64,000 nucleotides of DNA from Gaoshiqia sp050178015. Lineage in GTDB: Bacteria; Bacteroidota; Bacteroidia; Bacteroidales; Prolixibacteraceae. Positions 27,644 through 35,810 of the stretch are shown here, in pieces. The stretch is taken from positions 12,934 through 76,933 of the forward strand of contig JBFXGM010000027.1 in the NCBI GenBank assembly GCA_050178015.1, in the 5' to 3' direction. Both the position numbers and the translations under genes were made by a program. The notes beneath the pieces are model-generated. The model saw only the letters and a program-made list of their open reading frames with translations, was not told where the DNA came from and did not search any database. Each line of letters starts with the position of its first letter. The first letter of the stretch is position 1.

Positions 27644-28726
27644 ATGAAACATCAGGCAAAATCGCGCATTTGGAGCGACTACCAAAAAAGCATTCCGGAA
27701 GATGGCTTTTATTATCTGCGCAGTTGTATCCGGCAAAACTTTTTCCCGGGATCGGAGCGGGCCTTTTTGCAGATCATGCAAAACGATTTGGGAAAAGATG
27801 TGTTCGACGACCCCAAACACACCACCTGCACCGGCATTGCTTACCACTCCGACCTGTTGCCGTTTGAAACACTGCAAACCGTTGTTGCCCGCCAGTTCGC
27901 CTTGATGGCCGAGGCTGGCTACCGCAACCTGGCCGTCTCGTGTGTTACCTCGTTTGGCATTTATTCGGAAGTGCTGGAAACCTGGAAAGAGTTTCCCGAA
28001 GAAATGGAAAAGGCCCGCAACTACTTGCGAAAAGCTACCGGGCGCGAATTGGCCATCCCTGAAAATGTGGCCCATTGCAGCGATATCTTTTATCATTTCA
28101 GAAACGAGATTGCCGCGCATCAGCAACACGCACTGGTCAATTCTGAAACAGGCCAACCCTTAAAAATTGTGGAGCACATTGGCTGCCACTATGCCAAGAT
28201 GTTTCCGGGGAAAGGCGTTGGCGGTGCCGAATTTTCGTGCGTGCTGAGCGGAATGATCGAAGCTTGGGGCGGCGAAGTGGTTGACTACCCCGAACGGCGC
28301 CATTGCTGTGGGTTCGGGTTCCGGCAGTACCTGATCATGGCCAACCGCGGGTACTCCGTTTCCAATTCGAAAAAGAAATTTGAATCGATGCAACCCTACC
28401 AGCCCGATGCCATTATTTGCAATTGCCCCGGCTGTACGATGTTTCTGGATAAATGGCAATATACCATTGGTGAGTTGGAAGGAAAAACCTATGGCGGTGA
28501 AGGCCGGGGAATCCCGGTGCTGACTTACGAAGAACTGGCCGGACTGGTGTTGGGCTACGATCCGTGGGATTTGGGACTGCAAATGCACCAGGTGGATTGC
28601 GAACCCTTACTTCAAAAAATGGGCATCAAATACAACCCTGACCTGAAATACCGGGGACTGAACGGGAAAGACTTGGGAAAACCCGTCGTGCCGAATTGCT
28701 TTAACCAGGCAGTCCATTCCTTCTAA
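27644..28726 (+). CDS. HdrB-like subunit with one intact CCG domain
   Basis: 360 residues. The C-terminal CCG motif is complete: Cys181, Cys221-Cys222-Gly and Cys261-Pro-Gly-Cys264, with an additional Cys259. The N-terminal repeat is degenerate: Cys28, then Thr61-Cys62 where CC is expected, then a lone Cys100 without its CxxC partner. In HdrB the CCG domains hold the unusual Fe-S clusters that reduce a disulfide. One site may therefore be lost. It lies between the HdrC-like and HdrA-like genes. Confidence 0.82.
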   Translation: MKHQAKSRIWSDYQKSIPEDGFYYLRSCIRQNFFPGSERAFLQIMQNDLGKDVFDDPKHTTCTGIAYHSDLLPFETLQTVVARQFALMAEAGYRNLAVSCVTSFGIYSEVLETWKEFPEEMEKARNYLRKATGRELAIPENVAHCSDIFYHFRNEIAAHQQHALVNSETGQPLKIVEHIGCHYAKMFPGKGVGGAEFSCVLSGMIEAWGGEVVDYPERRHCCGFGFRQYLIMANRGYSVSNSKKKFESMQPYQPDAIICNCPGCTMFLDKWQYTIGELEGKTYGGEGRGIPVLTYEELAGLVLGYDPWDLGLQMHQVDCEPLLQKMGIKYNPDLKYRGLNGKDLGKPVVPNCFNQAVHSF

Positions 28727-28738
28727 CCCGAAAAGAAG

Positions 28739-29770
28739 ATGAACAAACCAAAGAAAGTAATTACGATTGGCGGAGGAGTTGCCGGAACCGAGGTTTCCTC
28801 CCTGCTGGCTGAGCTGGGATACGATGTCACACTGATAGAAAAGAATTCGCAAACAGGTGGAAAACTAAACGGCTGGAGCCATCTTTTCCCTACGGGAAGG
28901 CCAGCCAGCCAGGTAGCAGAATTCCTACAACACAAGGTTCAACGAAATTCGTTTAAGACGATTTGCCAAACCGATGTATCACAGGTCGTTTTCGTGAACA
29001 GGTCGTTTCTGGTAAAAACATCAGGAGATGAAAGATTGCCAGCCGATGCCGTGGTCATCAGCACCGGTTTTGAGATTTTTGACGCCACCCGAAAAGAAGA
29101 GTACGGCTATTCGGTTTATGAAAACGTGATTACTTCGGTGGACCTGGAAAACCGGTTGAAAGCCGGAGCTCCAATTACCACTGCTGCCGGAACCAAACCA
29201 TGCCGGATTGCCTTTATCCACTGCGTCGGTTCGCGCGATGAGAAATGCGGCAACCACCATTGCTCCAAAGTGTGCTGCGTTACCGGGGTAAAACAGGCAA
29301 CCGAGCTGGCCAAACAACTGCCGCAAACGGAGATTTTCTGCTTCTACATGGATTTGCGGATGTTTGGCCTGCCTTATGAATCGATGTACCGCCAAGCACA
29401 GGAAAAGTATAACATTCAGTTTATCCGCGGGCGGTTGTCCGAAGCCGCCGAAAATGCCGATGGAACGTTGCAGATAAAAGCGGAGGACACCCTTTCGGGC
29501 CGTCCGCTGAAAATGCGGGTTGACCTGGTAGTGTTGCTGGTGGGAATGGTCCCCGGGAAAAACACCACGCGCATGGCCGACTTGTTTGAACTGCAACGCG
29601 AACCGAACGGCTTCCTGCAAACCGAAGACCCGCACCTGTTCAAAAACCGGTCGTCCCGACAGGGCGTTTTTCTTGCCGGTACCTGTACCGGTCCGATGAC
29701 GGTTGACGAAACACTCGATCATGCCCGCTCAGCGGCGCTCGATGTTCACCATTATCTTCAAAACAAATGA
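28739..29770 (+). CDS. HdrA-like FAD subunit (short form, QmoA-like)
   Basis: 343 residues. N-terminal FAD Rossmann motif GGGVAG at 11-16. The HdrA signature HCVGSRDEKCGN at 161-172 is followed by Cys175, Cys179 and Cys180, matching the HdrA cluster ligands. It lacks the extra ferredoxin domains and the inserted modules of full-length methanogen HdrA (about 650 residues) and resembles the short QmoA form. It presumably passes electrons through one FAD between the HdrC/B subunits and the membrane module. Overlaps the next gene by 4 bp (ATGA). Confidence 0.85.
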   Translation: MNKPKKVITIGGGVAGTEVSSLLAELGYDVTLIEKNSQTGGKLNGWSHLFPTGRPASQVAEFLQHKVQRNSFKTICQTDVSQVVFVNRSFLVKTSGDERLPADAVVISTGFEIFDATRKEEYGYSVYENVITSVDLENRLKAGAPITTAAGTKPCRIAFIHCVGSRDEKCGNHHCSKVCCVTGVKQATELAKQLPQTEIFCFYMDLRMFGLPYESMYRQAQEKYNIQFIRGRLSEAAENADGTLQIKAEDTLSGRPLKMRVDLVVLLVGMVPGKNTTRMADLFELQREPNGFLQTEDPHLFKNRSSRQGVFLAGTCTGPMTVDETLDHARSAALDVHHYLQNK

Positions 29771-30111
29771 ATGCCTTTGGATTTAAACTGATAGAACCTC
29801 GCAGCATCGACTTCGACCAGTTTGATGGCCGCTTGCTGAACGAGATACTCGAAAAAGAGCCCTCCTTCAAGATTTGCCTGTCGTGTGGGGGATGCACGGC
29901 CACCTGCAATGCCGGCACGCTGATCGACTTCAACATCCGGAAAATGAACTTGCTGTTGCGCCGCGGTGAAATTACCGGCTTGGCACAAGAAATCGACAAA
30001 TGCATGCTTTGCGGAAAATGCATGCTGGTGTGCCCCCGGGGAATCAACATCCGAAATGTGATTATGCTCCTGAAAAAAGGATTGGTTCAGTACCGAAACG
30101 AAAAAGTTTGA
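29767..30111 (+). CDS. Small HdrC-like 8Fe-8S protein
   Basis: 114 residues with two 4Fe-4S motifs: Cys37/40/43/47 and Cys79/82/85/89. The first is not followed by the usual proline (CNAG). It is a second, minimal subunit-C relative in the operon, probably the electron link between the HdrA-like flavoprotein and the membrane HdrE-HdrD fusion encoded 3 bp downstream. Confidence 0.83.
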   Translation: MNAFGFKLIEPRSIDFDQFDGRLLNEILEKEPSFKICLSCGGCTATCNAGTLIDFNIRKMNLLLRRGEITGLAQEIDKCMLCGKCMLVCPRGINIRNVIMLLKKGLVQYRNEKV

Positions 30112-30114
30112 CCT

Positions 30115-31941
30115 ATGGAAACGCCCTTGTTTACCTATCCTTTCTCAATCGGCCTGCTGTTTATTGTCTGCTTTCTGTTGGTTGTTTCGTGCATTTGGCT
30201 GGTAGGCATTTCCAAATCCGACAGAAAACTAATCCTTAAAAAAATACCAGGCCCGGCATCGCTGAAAGCGATTGGCGAAACCGTTATGGAAGCCCTGTTG
30301 CACCGGAAAATTTTCCGAAAAAACCCGGTACTGGGCTACATGCATACCAGCCTGGCTTTTGGCTGGTTTCTGCTGATTGTGGTTGGGCATCTGGAAGCGG
30401 CAGTCCATTACCACACCCTTCGCTTTCCGCTCTGGAAATCCATATTTTTTCGCTACGCCGAGCCAACCCCTGCAACCGGGTTTGCCGGCCACTTCTTCGC
30501 GGCAATCATGGATCTTCTGTTGCTGCTGGTCCTTTCCGGTGTGGGTTTGGCCTATTACAAACGCTTCAACAGCCGGGCATTTGGCATGAAAAAAACGACC
30601 CAACTAAAAGTTGGCGACCGGGTTGCTTTAACAGCGCTCTGGCTTATTTTTCCGCTTCGTTTGATCGCCGAGGGCGTTAGCGCCGGACTGTACCGCAACG
30701 GAAGTTTTCTCACACAACCCACGGGGAATTTGTTGGCTGCTATTTTACCGCTTCCATTGTTGGAACAGCCTGTTTGGTGGGCCTACTCGTGTGCGTTGGG
30801 AGTCTTTTTTATTGCCATGCCCGTGTCGCGCTACATGCATATCCCGGTTGAAGTGCTGCTGATTTTTCTGAGAAGATACGGGGTGCGTTCGCAGAAACAT
30901 GTAAACGGCTACACCAGGGTGCAGGTATTCTCCTGTTCGCGCTGCGGCATTTGCCTGGATAGTTGCCAGATGAACCATGCCAATATCCGGAATACCCAGT
31001 CGGTGTACGTGCTGAAACAAATCCGTGGGAGACGGTTGAGCGACGAACAGCTCTTCAACTGTCTGCTTTGCGGGCGTTGCCAAAAAGACTGCCCTGTCGG
31101 GATCGACCTGAACGATATCCGCATCACCCAACGGATTGAATCAACTGCCGAATACAACTCCACCTACGATTACCTGAAAAACGGTCCAAGTCCGCAAGCT
31201 GATGTGATTTATTTTGCCGGATGCATGACCCACCTGACGCCATCGATCAAAAAGAGTATGCAAAAATTGCTCAATTATGCCCGGGTCAATTACTGGTTCA
31301 TGGACGAGCATAAAGCTCCCTGCTGCGGCAGGCCGCTCATCCAGGCCGGACAACTGGAGGCTGCCCAAAAACTGATTACCAACAACCGGGACAAAATCAT
31401 GCAGTCGGGGGCACGCACGCTGGTGGTTTCATGCCCCATCTGTTACAAGGTTTTTTCAGAAGATTACAGGCTGCCCAATGTCCGGGTGATGCACCACGCT
31501 GAATATCTGCTCGAACTGGTAAATCAGGGACTGTTGCCTGTTCATAATTCACCGAAACGCGTGGTTTACCACGATCCGTGCGAACTTGGCCGTGGAAGCG
31601 GCATTTACGAGCAACCACGCCTGCTGCTGGGCCAGTATGTTGAGTTGGTGACGATGAAACATGAGAAAGAAGACGCATTTTGCTGTGGCGGAAGTTTGTC
31701 GAATATTAAGATTTCCATGCAGGATCGCGACCAGATCCGCGATAAGGTGCTGGAAGAATTTCAGCAATACCAGCCTGAACAGATTGTAACGGCCTGCCCG
31801 TTGTGTAAAAAAACATTTACCAAAGGAACTGAGGTAGAAGTGCGCGACCTGGCGGAAATAGTCTGGGAAAGCGTATCAAAACAAACAATGGCTGAACAAC
31901 TGCCCGTCAAACAGCTTGAACCGGAAGAAATATCTTCTTGA
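30115..31941 (+). CDS. HdrE-HdrD fusion: membrane cytochrome-type domain plus Fe-S/CCG reductase
   Basis: 608 residues. The N-terminal part (about 10-255) has five to six membrane helices with histidines in helices (His77, His92, His98, His100, His242), compatible with a NarI/HdrE-like heme b quinone domain. Then come two 4Fe-4S motifs (Cys274/277/280/284 and Cys316/319/322/326) and two intact CCG domains (Cys370, Cys403-404, Cys440/443; Cys489, Cys523-524, Cys561/564). DsrMK- and HdrDE-type complexes carry these on separate chains. It would couple quinol/quinone to thiol-type chemistry at the inner membrane. Confidence 0.85.
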   Translation: METPLFTYPFSIGLLFIVCFLLVVSCIWLVGISKSDRKLILKKIPGPASLKAIGETVMEALLHRKIFRKNPVLGYMHTSLAFGWFLLIVVGHLEAAVHYHTLRFPLWKSIFFRYAEPTPATGFAGHFFAAIMDLLLLLVLSGVGLAYYKRFNSRAFGMKKTTQLKVGDRVALTALWLIFPLRLIAEGVSAGLYRNGSFLTQPTGNLLAAILPLPLLEQPVWWAYSCALGVFFIAMPVSRYMHIPVEVLLIFLRRYGVRSQKHVNGYTRVQVFSCSRCGICLDSCQMNHANIRNTQSVYVLKQIRGRRLSDEQLFNCLLCGRCQKDCPVGIDLNDIRITQRIESTAEYNSTYDYLKNGPSPQADVIYFAGCMTHLTPSIKKSMQKLLNYARVNYWFMDEHKAPCCGRPLIQAGQLEAAQKLITNNRDKIMQSGARTLVVSCPICYKVFSEDYRLPNVRVMHHAEYLLELVNQGLLPVHNSPKRVVYHDPCELGRGSGIYEQPRLLLGQYVELVTMKHEKEDAFCCGGSLSNIKISMQDRDQIRDKVLEEFQQYQPEQIVTACPLCKKTFTKGTEVEVRDLAEIVWESVSKQTMAEQLPVKQLEPEEISS

Positions 31942-31975
31942 ATTATACGAACCGGAAACTGACAAACTGAAAACT

Positions 31976-32118
31976 GAGTCCACTCCGAAAAGTCAAAAAC
32001 CCCTAAATCCCCTGAAGGGGACTTTGAAGAGTTCATTGATTTTCAACGAGTTCCCCCTTTATGGGTTAGGGGTAAAGAAGTTGGAAATCAATGAACTCAG
32101 ACTTTTCGGAGCAGACTC
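31976..32118. repeat. MITE-like nested palindrome between convergent genes
   Basis: Outer arms CTCCGAAAAGTC (31983-31994) and its exact complement (32100-32111) are flanked by GAGTC/GACTC. Inner arms of 19 bp at 32029-32047 and 32080-32098 match at 18 positions. CCCCTAAATCCCC and TTAGGGG lie inside. About 143 bp, no coding capacity. It may act as a bidirectional terminator for the Hdr-like operon and the YiiX gene. Confidence 0.7.
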
Positions 32119-32159
32119 AATACTGACAAACTGACAACTGGAAACTGGGACCCCATTCC

Positions 32160-32795
32160 CTACTTCACTTCTCCCAGCCGTTCCAGTTTGTCGGAGGCGG
32201 CCATCCCGTTGGGGTTGCAACCGGGCATTCCTTCCGGGACATCCAGTTCAAGCTTCTGGTAATAATCTACCCATGTCGGAAAAAAATTGCCGGTTTCGGG
32301 ATCTTTAAAGGTCATTGGGCTCAACTGAAAAATAGAATCCGGTGTAAAAGCATTGTGCACAAACTCGGAACAATAGTGAGCCGTGTCCGACAAAATGTAG
32401 CTGAAATTATACGGTTTGCCAAGCAGGTCCCGGGCCCGCCCCAGCGCTTCAGGAACCGCGCTTTGCCATTCAGGCTTCAGCCGGTAGGCAACTACCTCAA
32501 CCGAATCCTTTTCCGGTTGAAGAAACTCCTGTAACAGCACGCGGCAAGTGCCGCCTTTCGGATCGGCATGAAGCACGAAAATGCTTCCGTCAACATGCTC
32601 AACCAAACCAACATGCGAAAAGTGTGTTTCAACTTCGGTTTGGGTCACTTTATCAATGGCTTCCGACAAATTGCCCGCAGCAGCTCCCCGAAAAAGCAAA
32701 TCGCCGGGCTGCAGCTGCACTTCCGGCTGTTGGGCATGGCAGTCCGTACCGCCAATAAATGAAATCAACATGATGAGTATCTTCAGTTTTTGCAT
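32160..32795 (-). CDS. YiiX/NlpC-P60-like permuted papain-fold hydrolase, secreted
   Basis: 211 residues with a signal peptide of about 22 residues (cleavage probably after CHA). Family pattern of YiiX/YebB proteins: LQPGDLLFRG at the N-terminus, catalytic His in HFSHVGLVEH and catalytic Cys in HYCSEFVHNAF, a circularly permuted arrangement relative to NlpC/P60. Substrate (peptidoglycan peptide or lipid) is unknown. It is followed on the same strand after a short gap from arfB, which lies upstream. Confidence 0.8.
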   Translation of the reverse strand: MQKLKILIMLISFIGGTDCHAQQPEVQLQPGDLLFRGAAAGNLSEAIDKVTQTEVETHFSHVGLVEHVDGSIFVLHADPKGGTCRVLLQEFLQPEKDSVEVVAYRLKPEWQSAVPEALGRARDLLGKPYNFSYILSDTAHYCSEFVHNAFTPDSIFQLSPMTFKDPETGNFFPTWVDYYQKLELDVPEGMPGCNPNGMAASDKLERLGEVK

Positions 32796-32806
32796 CTTTC
32801 GATTCG

Positions 32807-33223
32807 TTAAAAATCAATCCTTCCGCGCCTCGATTTCTTCTCCCCCAGCTGCTTTTTCGATTGTATCCTTCGTTCAACAGAAGCCCGGGTAGGACGGGTG
32901 GCCCTTCGCCTTTTCACCGGCGTGAGTGCCCGCCGGAGCAATTCGTAAAACTTTTCTGTTGCCAGTTCTTTGTTCCGGAGTTGCGACCGATCTTCCTGGC
33001 TCACCACCAGCAACACACCTTCGGAAGTCAATTTCGAAGCAAGCTTTTTCAGCAGCATTTCCTTTTGTCCATCCGTCAGCAAAGTCGAGTTGGGAATGTC
33101 GAAACGCAGCTCCACACGCGAATTTACCTTGTTCACGTTTTGCCCGCCGGGGCCGCTACTCCGCGAAGTTTGAAACACAAACTCGCTGCTCAGATCTGGG
33201 ATATGTATTTGCCGGGGCTCCAT
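32807..33223 (-). CDS. arfB: Peptidyl-tRNA hydrolase ArfB (ribosome rescue)
   Basis: 138 residues from MEPRQIHIPD. The GGQ motif at residues 26-28 (SSGPGGQNVNK) hydrolyses peptidyl-tRNA on stalled ribosomes, and the basic C-terminal tail (KRRRATRPTR to KSRRGRIDF) inserts into the mRNA channel. A 30-codon N-terminal extension of the open frame is not family-like and is excluded. 11 bp separate it from the YiiX gene downstream, so they probably share a transcript. Confidence 0.92.
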   Translation of the reverse strand: MEPRQIHIPDLSSEFVFQTSRSSGPGGQNVNKVNSRVELRFDIPNSTLLTDGQKEMLLKKLASKLTSEGVLLVVSQEDRSQLRNKELATEKFYELLRRALTPVKRRRATRPTRASVERRIQSKKQLGEKKSRRGRIDF

Positions 33224-33369
33224 TGGGCAAAGGTAACAGAAAAACAGATATCCATTTTTCAAATGGAAAGAATGAAAAGCAGCCCGACAGGTTTCGTCCC
33301 AACCACCGTCCACTTACCTGTCCCTATCGGCTGTTTATCGAAATAGAACGTTAAACAACAAAGGTTTTC

Positions 33370-33377
33370 GTAAATTC
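33370..33377 (+). promoter_or_regulatory. Probable -7 box (TAAATTCG) upstream of the AIM24 gene
   Basis: One deviation from TAnnTTTG, 33 bp before the ATG at 33411. Confidence 0.35.
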
Positions 33378-33410
33378 GTGGCAACTGAAAATTCTAAACT
33401 TCAATAAACG

Positions 33411-34178
33411 ATGCAATCACACGAAATCGACTACAAAATTATCGGGCACGATGTTCAACTGGTAGAGGTGGAACTGGACCCGGGCGAAACGGTCATTGCC
33501 GAGGCCGGCGCCATGTTGTACATGGAAGACGGTATCAGCTTCGAAGCCAAGTTGGGCGACGGCTCCAACCCGCGCGCCGGATTTTTCGACAAACTGCTCA
33601 CGGCCGGTTCGCGGTTGATTACCGGCGAATCGTTGTTCCTCACGCACTTTGCCAACCAGGGCTGGGGCAAAAAGCATGTGGCCTTTGCCGCCCCTTATCC
33701 GGGCACCATCATTCCGATGGATTTGGCCAAAATGGGTGGGCGGATTATCGTGCAGAAGGATGCTTTCCTGTGTGCCGCGCTTGGCACCAAAATCTCCATC
33801 ACCTTCAACAAACGGCTGGGGGCCGGTTTTCTGGGTGGCGAAGGGTTTATCATGCAACAGCTGCAGGGCGACGGAAAAGCCTTTATCCATGCCGGCGGAA
33901 CCGTGATTGAGCGCTACCTGAACAACGAAGTACTCCGGGTTGACACCGGATGCATTGTGGCTTACGAGCCGGGAATCGATTTTAACATTGAACAGTCGGG
34001 CGGCTTGCGTTCGATGATGTTTGGCGGCGAGGGCATTTTCCTGGCTACCCTGCGCGGCACCGGAAAAGTGTGGCTGCAATCCATGCCGATCCGGAAGCTC
34101 ATCCGCGAACTCAGCCCGGCAGGCGGGAACCAGCGCAAAGAATCGGGCGGCTTCCTCAACCAGTTTTTGCAGGATTAA
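33411..34178 (+). CDS. AIM24-family protein (TIGR00266 type)
   Basis: 255 residues of the AIM24/TIGR00266 family, beta-strand rich with repeated glycine turns (GGEGFIMQQLQGDGKAFIHAG near the centre, GEGIFLATLRGTGKVWLQS near the end). The family is conserved in bacteria and archaea and named after a yeast mitochondrial protein; biochemical function is not established. Monocistronic, followed by a palindromic element shared with der. Confidence 0.88.
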   Translation: MQSHEIDYKIIGHDVQLVEVELDPGETVIAEAGAMLYMEDGISFEAKLGDGSNPRAGFFDKLLTAGSRLITGESLFLTHFANQGWGKKHVAFAAPYPGTIIPMDLAKMGGRIIVQKDAFLCAALGTKISITFNKRLGAGFLGGEGFIMQQLQGDGKAFIHAGGTVIERYLNNEVLRVDTGCIVAYEPGIDFNIEQSGGLRSMMFGGEGIFLATLRGTGKVWLQSMPIRKLIRELSPAGGNQRKESGGFLNQFLQD

Positions 34179-34192
34179 ACGAAGAGAGGCAG

Positions 34193-34344
34193 AAACAAAA
34201 GGCCGCCCAAAAACGACTACCACTCATAAAGGGGCGCTCTGTCCGGCAGCTGCCAGGTCAGGGTCTGCTTTTCAAGTAGTAAAAGATCCCGAAACAAGTT
34301 CGGGATGACTACGAGCTGTCGTTTTTGGGCAGCCTCTTTTGTTT
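34193..34344. repeat. 152-bp inverted-repeat element between the AIM24 and der genes
   Basis: Arms at 34193-34217 and 34318-34344 pair almost perfectly (core GCCCAAAAACGAC and its complement, one bulge and one mismatch). Inside is a hairpin ATCCCGAA/TTCGGGAT at 34286-34306, of a type widely dispersed in Bacteroidota. It lies between convergent genes and both outer ends run into T-rich sequence, so it may terminate both transcripts. Confidence 0.7.
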
Positions 34345-34351
34345 TAGCTTT

Positions 34352-35662
34352 TTATTTCTTCCGGAAGAAAACCTGGATAGGCACACCCGAAAAATTGAAG
34401 TGTTCCCGGATCTGGTTTTCAATATACCGGCGGTAGGGTTCCTTTACGTATTGCGGCAGGTTGGCAAACAGCGCGAACGAAGGCGTCGGGCTGGGCAACT
34501 GCGTAACGTACTTGATTTTAATGTACTTCCCTTTCAGGGCTGGTGGCGGATATTTCTCAATTGATGCCAGCAGCACATCGTTCAGCTCAGACGTTTTAAC
34601 TTTCTTCTGGCGGTTTTGGTACACTTCAACCGCGGTTTCCAGGGCCTTGAAAATACGCTGCTTGGTGAGCGCCGACATGAAAATGATGGGCACGTCCACA
34701 AAAGGGGCAATGCGTTCATGGATCATCTTGGTGAACTCAATGACCGAATGATTGTCTTTTTCGAGCAAATCCCATTTGTTCACCAAAATCACCACGCCTT
34801 TTTTGTTTCGCAGGATCAGGTTGAAAATGCTCACATCCTGTGCTTCCACCCCACGGGTAGCGTCAATCAGCAGCAAACAAACATCGGCATCTTCAATGGT
34901 GCGCACCGAGCGGAGTACCGAGTAAAATTCCACATCTTCCTTCACCTTCGCTTTTTTGCGCAAACCGGCCGTATCAACCAGGTAAAAGTCGTGCCCGTAT
35001 TTATTGTAGCGGGTATTGATGGAGTCGCGGGTAGTACCGGCAATATCCGTTACGATGTTGCGGTCAACACCAATCAGTGCGTTAATGAAGGACGATTTCC
35101 CCACGTTGGGACGGCCAACGACAGCAAAATGCGGAATGCCCTCTTCTTCCACTTCTTTTTCCTTTTTCGGAAAGCTGGCCACCACGGCATCCAGCAAATC
35201 GCCGGTACCACTGCCATTCATTCCCGAAATGCAATACAGGTTATCGCCCAGTCCCAGCCCGTAGAATTCCTGCGCATCCATGATGCGTTGGTTGTTATCC
35301 ACTTTGTTGACAGCCAGAAACACCGGTTTGGAAACACGGCGTAAAATATGTGCCACCGCCTGGTCCAGATCGGTTATTCCGTTTTCCACATCCACGGCAA
35401 ACACGATCACATCGGCTTCCTCAATCGCCAAGTGCACCTGCTTGCGGATTTCCTCTTCAAAAACATCGTCCGAGTTGATGACATAACCCCCGGTGTCGAT
35501 CACCGAAAACTCTACACCGTTCCATTGCGACTTACCGTAATTACGGTCGCGGGTGACGCCGGCCATCTCATCCACTATGGCCTTGCGGCTTTCAACCAAG
35601 CGGTTAAACAGGGTTGATTTGCCGACATTCGGCCTTCCTACTATTGCTACTATATTGCTCAT
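34352..35662 (-). CDS. der: Ribosome biogenesis GTPase Der (EngA)
   Basis: Double-GTPase factor for 50S assembly. 436 residues. First G domain with GRPNVGKS at 9-16, DTGG at 56-59 and NKVD at 119-122; second G domain with GRPNVGKS at 183-190, DTAG and NKWD; C-terminal KH-like domain. It lies 148 bp downstream of era on the same strand, pairing two ribosome-assembly GTPases, probably one transcript. Confidence 0.96.
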   Translation of the reverse strand: MSNIVAIVGRPNVGKSTLFNRLVESRKAIVDEMAGVTRDRNYGKSQWNGVEFSVIDTGGYVINSDDVFEEEIRKQVHLAIEEADVIVFAVDVENGITDLDQAVAHILRRVSKPVFLAVNKVDNNQRIMDAQEFYGLGLGDNLYCISGMNGSGTGDLLDAVVASFPKKEKEVEEEGIPHFAVVGRPNVGKSSFINALIGVDRNIVTDIAGTTRDSINTRYNKYGHDFYLVDTAGLRKKAKVKEDVEFYSVLRSVRTIEDADVCLLLIDATRGVEAQDVSIFNLILRNKKGVVILVNKWDLLEKDNHSVIEFTKMIHERIAPFVDVPIIFMSALTKQRIFKALETAVEVYQNRQKKVKTSELNDVLLASIEKYPPPALKGKYIKIKYVTQLPSPTPSFALFANLPQYVKEPYRRYIENQIREHFNFSGVPIQVFFRKK

Positions 35663-35810
35663 TGTTTTCTATGTTTCTATGTTCCGGGTCTCCGGCTGCG
35701 GCCTTCACCCTCCTCTAAGTTTCAAGTTCCAGGTTTCAGATTCCAGATCAGAAATCGCCTTCTGAATACTGATCACTGAGACTGACTACTGTGACTAATC
35801 ACTGATGACT

